Source: Candidatus Vecturithrix granuli (GTDB lineage: Bacteria > Moduliflexota > Moduliflexia > Moduliflexales > Moduliflexaceae). Taken from it: DNA of 64,000 nucleotides. Positions 57,172 to 64,000 of this stretch are shown here, one piece after another (the stretch's first letter is position 1; every line of letters begins with the position of its first letter). The notes below the pieces were generated by a model. It ran no database searches. It saw only the letters and a list, made by a program, of their open reading frames with translations, and was not told the origin of the DNA. The DNA lies in contig DF820464.1 of the NCBI GenBank assembly GCA_000739535.1, forward strand, positions 1 to 64,000. The letters run 5' to 3'. The position numbers and the translations under genes are program-made.

Positions 57172-59418
57172 TTATGGAACAAGACTTTTTATTGTGTCAA
57201 TGAAACTTTTTTGCTCAAAATCCCCTTTCGTGATATAGGCCTTCGCTCCGACCCGCATTCCGCGCATTTTATCAGATTCTCGCTCTAATGACGTAACGAT
57301 CACAACGGGAATATCAGCATAATGAGGAAGTTCTCGTATCTGCTCTACGAATGTAAATCCATCCATACGCGGCATCTCAATGTCAGTGACGATCAGATCA
57401 TAAGATCGGCGTTCAAGCTGTTCAAGAGCTTGGATGCCATCATGAACGACATCGACCTGATAGCCATAGGCCTGTAAAATCTGTTTTTCAATGTCACCGG
57501 TATTGGCTGAATCATCTACAATAAGAATGTTCGAGGGAAGGGGTGTTTGAACGGTTGTTTGAGATTTTTGAGCGTCCACAGTGGCATGTTTAACCAGCTC
57601 AACAATTTCAGGAACGTGTAAAATCAAAATAATCGTGTTATCACTTGAAATCGTTGCTCCGGCAATGGTTTTCGCATGTTGGAGATGAGGGGGCAATTGT
57701 TTCACCACAACATCTTGTTCATCAAGGATTTCATCAACAATCAGCCCAACTCGTTTTCCATTGGCGTGAACAATGACGATAAAAGATTGTTTACCCTCCT
57801 TCATAGCGCCGTGTTTTAGACCAAGCACATTTCCAAGCGCAACAATATATATAATCTGATTACGTAAACGGATGGCCTCATGTCCTACCACCTGAATGAT
57901 TTCGTGTGCGGCGACTTGCAGCGTTTCCTGGATCGCGTTCATTGGAATGGCAAACAATTTTTGTCCTGAAGAAATGATCAGACTGCGAATCGTGGTAAGC
58001 GTGGCGGGAAGGGTCAAAATACAAGATGTGCCTTTTCCTGCTTGAGATATGAGATCTATCCCTCCCTTTAATTGCTCAAGACTGACTTTGACGATATCCA
58101 TGCCCATGCCTCGTCCTGAAATATCGGTGATCATGTCGCTCGTGCTCAAACGTGGTAAAAATACCAGATCGATCAATTCCTCAGGCTTGAGAGTTTGCAC
58201 TTTCTCTTCAGAAAGCATTCCGCGCTGAATCGCACGTTGTTTCAATTTTTCTACCTGGATACCTCTCCCATCATCGGTAATTTCAATTTTGATGCGGCCG
58301 CTGCGCTGAGAAGCGGCAATGCTGATGAGTCCTGTCTGGGATTTACCCAGAGCGATCCGTTCGTCAGGAGTCTCGATGCCATGATCAATGCAGTTACGGA
58401 GAATATGGATGAAGGGTGCGTTTAAACATTCAATGATTTTTTTGTCGAGCATGGTGTCTTCCCCGGAAATTCGCAGATCAACGCTTTTTTGGAAATACCT
58501 GGCCATATCGCGTATTGCGCGAGGGAATGTATCAAAAAGGACTGAAAGGGGCAGCATGCGCATGGTGAGTACATCTTCGTACAATTCATTGATGAGGATA
58601 TTCATCATGGCCAGTTCATCACGGTTCTCTCTAAATGCCTGCTCAATACCTTTTAATACAAGAAGGCTTTGTTGAAGCATTTCCTGCTTTCGATCATCAG
58701 AAATCGCATGTCCCTGAAACCATTGATGTAAATGATTCACATGTTTTCGAGCTAGACGTTGCAGGTCTCTCAGGGCTGTCAGCGTACGCTCTGAACGTTT
58801 ATGACTTACCGCCATTTCTCCGACAAGGCGCACGGCATTATCCAGATGTTGAACATCAACGCGGATGGTTTCTTGAATTTTGGGCTTTAGTCCCGGTTTC
58901 TCGGCATACATTTCTTGATGGGGAAGCGCCTCGCCTTCAGACAAAATTTTTCTCGCATACGTTTCTTGATGAAACGGAGCTTCATCCTCAACGTGGGGGC
59001 GATTCAATTGGGTGATCCTGAAAGCAATCTTTTCCCCATGAAGTGCTGCATCGAAAACCTCGTTCATGTTTTGGATTTCTATCCTATCCTCAGCATGGTG
59101 AAGGATGGCATCAATGCCCTGACTGATCAAATCTACCCCTTGAAAAAGCAGTTCAAGCAGATCATCGTTGAATTTGAGATGTCCGTCTTGCAAGGAAATT
59201 AGCAGATCTTCCATTTTATGCGCGAGTTGGCTGACATTCTGAAAACGCATAATTTTTGAAGACCCTTTCAACGTATGCGTCACCCGCAGAATATCTTTCA
59301 GGATTTCATGGTTTTGCGGGTCTTTTTCCAGGCGAACCAGTCCATCGTTGAGTTTTTGTACCAATTCAGCGGCTTCCTGTGCAAATTTTCCGATAAATTG
59401 CGAACGATCAAAATTCAT
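57172..59418 (-). CDS. CheA-type hybrid kinase with C-terminal receiver (Hpt-HATPase-CheW-REC)
   Basis: A 748-residue chemotaxis-type kinase. The Hpt domain carries His48 (VTHTLKGSSKIM), a dimerisation helical region spans about 185-300, HATPase motifs follow (FIHILRNCIDHGIETPDERIALGK; TDDGRGI; GRGMGMDIVK), then a CheW-like domain (about 470-600) and a receiver with Asp679 in VTDIEMPRMDGF. A CheA carrying its own receiver is typical of non-flagellar chemosensory systems such as type IV pilus or exopolysaccharide control. No CheY, CheR, CheB or separate CheW gene is adjacent. Confidence 0.93.
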   Translation of the reverse strand: MNFDRSQFIGKFAQEAAELVQKLNDGLVRLEKDPQNHEILKDILRVTHTLKGSSKIMRFQNVSQLAHKMEDLLISLQDGHLKFNDDLLELLFQGVDLISQGIDAILHHAEDRIEIQNMNEVFDAALHGEKIAFRITQLNRPHVEDEAPFHQETYARKILSEGEALPHQEMYAEKPGLKPKIQETIRVDVQHLDNAVRLVGEMAVSHKRSERTLTALRDLQRLARKHVNHLHQWFQGHAISDDRKQEMLQQSLLVLKGIEQAFRENRDELAMMNILINELYEDVLTMRMLPLSVLFDTFPRAIRDMARYFQKSVDLRISGEDTMLDKKIIECLNAPFIHILRNCIDHGIETPDERIALGKSQTGLISIAASQRSGRIKIEITDDGRGIQVEKLKQRAIQRGMLSEEKVQTLKPEELIDLVFLPRLSTSDMITDISGRGMGMDIVKVSLEQLKGGIDLISQAGKGTSCILTLPATLTTIRSLIISSGQKLFAIPMNAIQETLQVAAHEIIQVVGHEAIRLRNQIIYIVALGNVLGLKHGAMKEGKQSFIVIVHANGKRVGLIVDEILDEQDVVVKQLPPHLQHAKTIAGATISSDNTIILILHVPEIVELVKHATVDAQKSQTTVQTPLPSNILIVDDSANTGDIEKQILQAYGYQVDVVHDGIQALEQLERRSYDLIVTDIEMPRMDGFTFVEQIRELPHYADIPVVIVTSLERESDKMRGMRVGAKAYITKGDFEQKSFIDTIKSLVP

Positions 59419-59551
59419 GTTGCTGGGGCGTCATTTCTGAAGCATACGCCGAGAAATAACGCATTGATTCTCTTGTTTGACACAAAATTATCTTCCCTGT
59501 AATCTCATCCTATTATGAAAAAGATGTCAAAAGAAAAATGGTCATGGTATT

Positions 59552-59608
59552 CTGTAAATGATAGCACGCTGAAGTTTATACACCAGAACCACCTGTAAAT
59601 GATGGCAC
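59552..59608 (+). repeat. Two direct repeats CTGTAAATGATRGCAC, 41 nt apart
   Basis: CTGTAAATGATAGCAC (59552-59567) and CTGTAAATGATGGCAC (59593-59608) differ at one base. They recall repeated terminal sites of IS21-like elements, and may be a solo relic of one; no transposase is near. The gap 59419-59670 has no gene. Confidence 0.35.
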
Positions 59609-59670
59609 ATAAGACAACCAAATGCAACCTATTTCTGGTCATCACTTTTCGTGTAGTTTCACGCGTTTTT

Positions 59671-60090
59671 TTATGAAAGGATGCCTCCGACAAGACCCAG
59701 GACAAGAGTTGCAGCGCAGACCCACATCAATGTCACACGTCTTTTTCGCAACCGCTCGCCTGCGGCGCGGCGTGTGAAATAACCTTCATAGCTATACCAC
59801 GCAACCCAAAGCCACAAAAACCACCCCAGAGTGTATTTGACAAAAAGGGCATTGATGGGAAGCAGTTGTCCGGTTTTTGTTGAGAATAAATAGAGGTAAT
59901 TGACAAAATCTGCCACAAGCGCCAAAAGAATCATGACGGTGAAGATATCCTTGATGCCAAATTGTTTTGGCAACAGCCGTTTTGTGGCAATGACATGAAA
60001 CACGATGATCATGCAATACGTAATTGGAACCAGATACAATATATACACTCCTTCATGCACAGTAAATAGATGATAAAGTTGTCGCCACAT
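59671..60090 (-). CDS. Small integral membrane protein, function unknown
   Basis: A 139-residue protein with four likely helices (about 15-35, 48-68, 85-105, 118-138), no recognised motif and Arg-rich loop TRRAAGERLRKRR that fits a cytoplasmic position. ATG 60090 follows a strong AAAGGAGGT. It stands alone between the two large kinases and may work with them, but there is no direct evidence. The gap to the next gene holds its promoter and nothing else. Confidence 0.6.
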   Translation of the reverse strand: MWRQLYHLFTVHEGVYILYLVPITYCMIIVFHVIATKRLLPKQFGIKDIFTVMILLALVADFVNYLYLFSTKTGQLLPINALFVKYTLGWFLWLWVAWYSYEGYFTRRAAGERLRKRRVTLMWVCAATLVLGLVGGILS

Positions 60091-60222
60091 ATCCCCCTAC
60101 CTCCTTTCTGAATAAAAAATATTTTGTGTGAACGCTTTGAAAAATAAAGGCGTATGTTATTCATATTCCCATCATTCAACATACATTTATTCTTTAATTG
60201 CCTATAAATGCTCTTTTGAATG

Positions 60223-60251
60223 ACAATAAATATCCTCCAAACAATTGTCAA
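60223..60251 (-). promoter_or_regulatory. Candidate promoter of the small membrane-protein gene
   Basis: On the minus strand TTGACA (60251-60246) and TATTGT (60228-60223) are 17 nt apart; the gene starts about 130 nt downstream. Confidence 0.45.
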
Positions 60252-60329
60252 GCATGAAAAAGGGCAGGGCAAGAAAAGTTTTGCGATTCATCAGCGAAAT
60301 ATCACTGTACATTTCAGAAGGCTGCACAG

Positions 60330-63197
60330 CTATTCAACAAACGACCTGAGCAGAAAGATCATTTTTTCAAAATCAAATTTTCTGGCCAACCGATCAATTT
60401 TTACAACAAATGCCCTGAATTCCGAGTTTTGCTGCGTCAGATTTTCAAGCATCTCTTGAATGCCAGTAATGTTCCCTAAATCCGCAAATCTTAAAAGGGT
60501 TTGCAAATCTTCTCGGGAGGGGAGAACCATGGGGTCAGGATCCTGTGACTCCTCTTCGAAATTGCCAAGTGCGAGTGGCTCATAGAGCCATTCCAGCCCC
60601 AGATGCACTTGCAAACGGTCCAGCACTTCATCAAAATGGAGGGGTTTGGTCAGGAAATCGTCGCAGCCGGCAAGAAAACTTTCTTCGCAAGTTTTGGGGA
60701 AGGCACTGGCCGAAATCGCCAGAATCTTTGCCTTTTCAAGTTTTGGATTCTGCCGTATTCGACGCATCACTTCAAACCCATCCATTTCAGGCATGACTAA
60801 ATCCATAATAATCAGGTCCGGGATAGTGTGGTCAGCCTGTCTGATCGCCTCAGAACCATTCATCGCTTCAATGATGGTGAATCCTAAGGGGATCAGCATC
60901 TCCTTCAATTTTTTCCGACTATATTCATCATCATCAACGACAAGCAGTGTTTTCTTTTCTCCGCGAAATCCAATAAGATAGCGAGGATTGTTCTCGGTTA
61001 ACGGCTGGAATGGGCCTGTGATAACCGGCAGTTTTAAATCGCACCAGAAGATTGAACCTTGCCCTGCGATGCTTTCCACATAGAGGTCTCCATTCATCAT
61101 ACGGGCAAGTTTCCGGCTGATGGCCAATCCTAACCCGGTGCCAGCTTTGGGAACCCACCGATGAGGAATCTGGTAAAACGGCAAAAATACTCTGTTCCAT
61201 TGGCTTTTATCAATCCCGACCCCGGTATCTTCAATTTGAAAACGAATCAGATGAACGTTATCATCAGGCATAAGTTTGGAAGGATCATTCTGCACAATTT
61301 TTCCTCCAGGGATTTCAGGATTGCCCAAAATCTCTCCGACCCGAAAGATCACAGAGCCTTGCTGAGTAAATTTGATGGCATTGTCGAGTAAATTTTGCAA
61401 TAATTGACGTAATCGCTGTTCATCAGCATAAATTCCTTCAGGCAGCGGAGACATCGCTTCATAATGAAAAGTCAATTGTTTTTGTTGAGCTTTCCGGCGG
61501 ATATGGTGAACAATCTGATCTAAAAAAGTAGGGAAATGAATATTAGTCAACCGCAGCTTGATCTTTTGGAGATCAAAGCGGGAGAAGTCTAAAATATCAT
61601 CGACCAATTTTAAAAGATGATCGCCGCTCTGCTGAATCGTTTCAATAGCGTACAATTGTTTCTCCGTTAAACCAGACTTTTTGAGAAGTTGTGTGTAGCC
61701 TAAGATGATATTCAACGGAGTACGAAGTTCATGACTAATGTTAGTAAGGAACTCACTTTTCGCTTTATTTGCACCATCCGCCGTTTCTTTGGTTTCTTGC
61801 AGGTTCATCTCCATCTGTTTCCGTTCTGTAATATCTGATACTGCAAGACATACGCCGATAACCTGACCATCGGCCGTCATGACCGGATTATAATGAAACA
61901 CAAACCAATAGGGAAGCTTATCTTTGCCTTGCACTTTGTGTTCAACACTGACAAATTCTCCGCGCAAGGCTTGTTCAAAATGTCGCAGAATACTCTCCGG
62001 ATCTCCATAAAACATGGCGGGATCGATACGGCTGCCTTCGGCGATCTCTTGCCCATACACATTTCTGGCGTCTTTCCTGGCAGTTTGATTAAGGGCCTGA
62101 ATGATACCATCGCGATCCAGAAGCATAAAAGATTGACGACTACTGTCTAAAATCGTGCGTAAATTGGCTTCTGACGATTTTAAGGCCATTTCTACTATGG
62201 TATGGTGCTCAATTTCTTGCTGTAACCGCAGATTCATCTCTTTGAGTTCAACAGTACGCCTATCCACAACCTCTTCGAGCAGACTCCGAGAGGTTACTAA
62301 CTCTTCCTCTGTCTGTTTGCGCGCCGTCACATCGCGACCAATGCCAAGCACATATTTCACCTGACCTCTTTCATTAGTAATCGGACTCAGATTGGTGCTA
62401 AACCATTTCTTGCCTTGCGGGGTATCGATCTGAACATCTGGAAGCCAATGCGGCTCGGGGGTATGAAAAATTTTTTTCAGGATGGCGATTCGGCTTTCTG
62501 CCACCGGTTCTGGAAAGAAATCACGCAGATTTTTTCCCACCAATTCTTCCGCAGGGATGCCAAAGTTTTGTGCGGTTTTCGGATTGGCAGAACAATAATT
62601 CCCCTGGTCATCCAGGGTAAAAATCAGGTCTGAGGCCGATTCAAACAAAATGCGATAGCGTTCTTCAGAGTCATATAATGATTGTCTAGCCTGGGTATGT
62701 TTGTGTACTTCTCTTTGCAGGGCAAGATTGGTCTGTTTTAATTCTGCCGTTCGTTTTTCGACCAGGTCTTCAAGTTGTTCACGATAACGTAATAATTCTT
62801 CCTGAACTTGGCGACGTTGTAGCCGGTGCATGTAACGTTGTTGGATAATGGTCACTCGGATTTTCAAGGTTTCGATATCAACCGGTTTTACTAGATAGTC
62901 GTCGGCGCCTGCGCCAAGCGCCTCGTGCAGAACATGGGGGGCATCCTGTCCGGTAATCACCAGGATCATACTCAACGCGCCCTGGGGAAGCGAACGAATG
63001 CGCCGACACAATTCTAATCCATCCATGCCAGGCAAGCCCAAATCTACGACCAGGATGGCATAAAAGGTCTTTTGGTAGATTGTCAGGGCCTTTTCAGCAT
63101 CCGCACAGGCCATGACTTCGTATCCCAAGATGCTTAATTGGGCGCATAGCAATTCTCGCGTCTCAGGCATGTCTTCAACGATCAAAATATTTATCAT
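60330..63197 (-). CDS. Hybrid histidine kinase REC-PAS-PAS-HisKA-HATPase-REC
   Basis: A 955-residue soluble signalling protein from ATG 63197 (MINILIVEDMPETREL). Domain order: receiver with Asp52 (VDLGLPGMDG); coiled coil; PAS about 200-320 with PAC motif (GIGRDVTARKQTEEEL); coiled coil; second PAS about 355-470; HisKA with His489 (NISHELRTPLN); HATPase with DTGVGID and KAGTGLGLAISRKL; second receiver with Asp799 (MDLVMPEMDGF). The last about 90 residues are helical without an Hpt-type His. No membrane helix, so it senses internal cues. The frame extends 17 codons upstream. Confidence 0.92.
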   Translation of the reverse strand: MINILIVEDMPETRELLCAQLSILGYEVMACADAEKALTIYQKTFYAILVVDLGLPGMDGLELCRRIRSLPQGALSMILVITGQDAPHVLHEALGAGADDYLVKPVDIETLKIRVTIIQQRYMHRLQRRQVQEELLRYREQLEDLVEKRTAELKQTNLALQREVHKHTQARQSLYDSEERYRILFESASDLIFTLDDQGNYCSANPKTAQNFGIPAEELVGKNLRDFFPEPVAESRIAILKKIFHTPEPHWLPDVQIDTPQGKKWFSTNLSPITNERGQVKYVLGIGRDVTARKQTEEELVTSRSLLEEVVDRRTVELKEMNLRLQQEIEHHTIVEMALKSSEANLRTILDSSRQSFMLLDRDGIIQALNQTARKDARNVYGQEIAEGSRIDPAMFYGDPESILRHFEQALRGEFVSVEHKVQGKDKLPYWFVFHYNPVMTADGQVIGVCLAVSDITERKQMEMNLQETKETADGANKAKSEFLTNISHELRTPLNIILGYTQLLKKSGLTEKQLYAIETIQQSGDHLLKLVDDILDFSRFDLQKIKLRLTNIHFPTFLDQIVHHIRRKAQQKQLTFHYEAMSPLPEGIYADEQRLRQLLQNLLDNAIKFTQQGSVIFRVGEILGNPEIPGGKIVQNDPSKLMPDDNVHLIRFQIEDTGVGIDKSQWNRVFLPFYQIPHRWVPKAGTGLGLAISRKLARMMNGDLYVESIAGQGSIFWCDLKLPVITGPFQPLTENNPRYLIGFRGEKKTLLVVDDDEYSRKKLKEMLIPLGFTIIEAMNGSEAIRQADHTIPDLIIMDLVMPEMDGFEVMRRIRQNPKLEKAKILAISASAFPKTCEESFLAGCDDFLTKPLHFDEVLDRLQVHLGLEWLYEPLALGNFEEESQDPDPMVLPSREDLQTLLRFADLGNITGIQEMLENLTQQNSEFRAFVVKIDRLARKFDFEKMIFLLRSFVE

Positions 63198-63264
63198 GAG
63201 CACACCCCGAATAGCTCGAGGGTTGAATTTCTTTTGATAATCGAACACGATTCATACTCAGCAT

Positions 63265-63293
63265 ACTATAAAAACCTGCCCTGTTTTTGTCAT
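63265..63293 (-). promoter_or_regulatory. Predicted promoter of the hybrid kinase gene
   Basis: On the minus strand ATGACA (63293-63288) and TATAGT (63270-63265) are 17 nt apart, each one base from consensus, about 70 nt before the kinase start. Confidence 0.5.
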
Positions 63294-63393
63294 GTTATTT
63301 CGACGCCAAAATAACCTCAACCTAATTTTTCAGAGTAAATTTCCCCCAACAGCCAGAAATTTGATTGACAGAAAGGTGAGACACCACGAGGTT

Positions 63394-63426
63394 AAAAACC
63401 GGGTTTTTTCAAAAAATCCGGTTTTT
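63394..63426. repeat. Symmetrical hairpin, 33-nt family copy 3
   Basis: A5-CCGGG-T6-C-A6-TCCGG-T5, with one G-T pair. The 33-nt plan matches copies at 11278 and 38868, but this copy lies between two divergent genes, where no transcript should end. It may be a mobile palindrome or a control element. Confidence 0.6.
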
Positions 63427-63515
63427 GTCATTTTTATGAGATCAATGAGCATACACAATGTTGTAAGTTCTTGATTAGTTAACGTTGTGTCGGAGAAAAG
63501 GGAAAAACTTCACGT

Positions 63516-64000
63516 ATGCGACTGTTAGGTTCACATGTCTCGATTGCAGGCGGATTACACAAAGCTTTTGTGATTGGCGGGAAAATTGGGTGCACGGCTA
63601 TCCAAATTTTTACCAAAAACGCCAGTCGTTGGGAGGCAATACCTCTTGACGATGAAAAAATATCACAGTTTCAGGACGCCTGGAACACGTCTGGCATCCA
63701 AACGGTGATCGCGCACGATTCCTATCTCATCAATCTCGGATCGCCGCAAGATGAATTGTGGCAGAAGTCGCAGTACGCGCTGTTTGCGGAAGCGCTGCGC
63801 TGCGAACAATTAGGCATCCCGTATCTTGTGATCCACCCTGGTTCGCATGTGGGATCAGGCCAAGCCCAGGGGCTGCGACGAGTCGCCCGCGCATTAAACC
63901 GGATACATCAGCAAACACCAGGCCATTCTACTCAAATTTTACTTGAAACGACTGCCGGCCAGGGCACAAACCTGGGTTATCAGTTTGAGCACCTTACCGC
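63516..64000 (+). CDS. nfo: Deoxyribonuclease IV / endonuclease IV (partial, runs off the window)
   Basis: The first 161 codons of an AP endonuclease that cuts abasic sites in DNA repair. Start ATG 63516 follows GGAGAAAAGGG. Diagnostic segments are LLGSHVSIAGGLHKAF, AIQIFTKNASRW, VIAHDSYLINLGSPQDELW, YLVIHPGSHVGSG and ILLETTAGQGTNLGYQFEHL, which hold the His and Glu ligands of the trinuclear zinc site (family total about 280 residues). The 3' part is outside the window, so there is no stop. Confidence 0.92.
   Translation, partial: MRLLGSHVSIAGGLHKAFVIGGKIGCTAIQIFTKNASRWEAIPLDDEKISQFQDAWNTSGIQTVIAHDSYLINLGSPQDELWQKSQYALFAEALRCEQLGIPYLVIHPGSHVGSGQAQGLRRVARALNRIHQQTPGHSTQILLETTAGQGTNLGYQFEHLT

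Overview
The window looks like the chromosome of a didermic (Gram-negative-type) bacterium of intermediate G+C. Evidence for an outer membrane is an RND efflux system, an OmpA/MotB-type peptidoglycan-binding protein, a lipobox and an O-antigen-ligase-like gene. Very large modular signalling proteins (REC-GAF-kinase, CheA-REC, REC-PAS-PAS-kinase-REC, a chemoreceptor fused to a binding-protein domain) and many TPR/HEAT proteins suggest a lineage rich in signal transduction. Candidate phyla such as KSB3/Modulibacteria would fit, but this is an inference that the sequence alone cannot prove.

Layout. 0.2-2.9 kb: an ECF-type cobalt/nickel importer (fused CbiM/NikM-N, CbiQ, CbiO). 3.1-7.4 kb: RND adaptor and pump without an outer-membrane channel gene. 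7.7-11.2 kb: an AIM24-family protein and a G+C-rich katG with a PerR/Fur-like operator. 11.3-12.6 kb: an S41 peptidase. 12.8-16.7 kb: a complete polyamine ABC importer potABCD. 16.8-20.3 kb (minus): a TPR/HEAT protein and an OmpA-domain protein. 20.4-22.7 kb: an IS1595-like relic beside an AT-rich GT-C glycosyltransferase. 22.7-26.6 kb (minus): an unrecognised membrane-anchored protein and dnaK. 27.2-31.7 kb: a chemoreceptor with a C-terminal LacI/periplasmic-binding-protein fold, a coiled-coil protein and a TPR protein. 31.8-33.5 kb: a small membrane protein divergent from an XRE regulator with two matching operator-like palindromes, then tRNA-Gly(CCC) and a YkgJ-like protein.

33.5-43.6 kb (minus): mixed metabolism (HEAT membrane protein, PHP phosphoesterase, GNAT acetyltransferase, PhzF, polyferredoxin, HAD phosphatase, aminotransferase, thioesterase, DUF362, an orphan sugar-type ABC ATPase, a metallophosphoesterase). 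43.8-57.0 kb (minus): a surface-polysaccharide cluster with four GT4, one GT2 and one GT-C glycosyltransferase, an O-antigen ligase/polymerase, FkbM and class I methyltransferases and a B12-binding radical SAM enzyme. Many stop/start overlaps show tight operons. The transcript-proximal gene of the upper part is a REC-GAF-histidine kinase, preceded by a CheA-REC hybrid (57.2-59.4 kb) and a large hybrid kinase (60.3-63.2 kb). I infer that signalling and polysaccharide synthesis are linked here. The window ends inside nfo (endonuclease IV).

Intergenic DNA is rich in palindromes. There is an AGGAGT/ACTCCT-bounded family (four copies), a 33-nt A/T-flanked family (three copies), two nearly identical 65-nt inverted repeats that form the leaders of two genes, and one nested 187-nt inverted repeat. 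No CRISPR array, rRNA or intact insertion sequence was seen.
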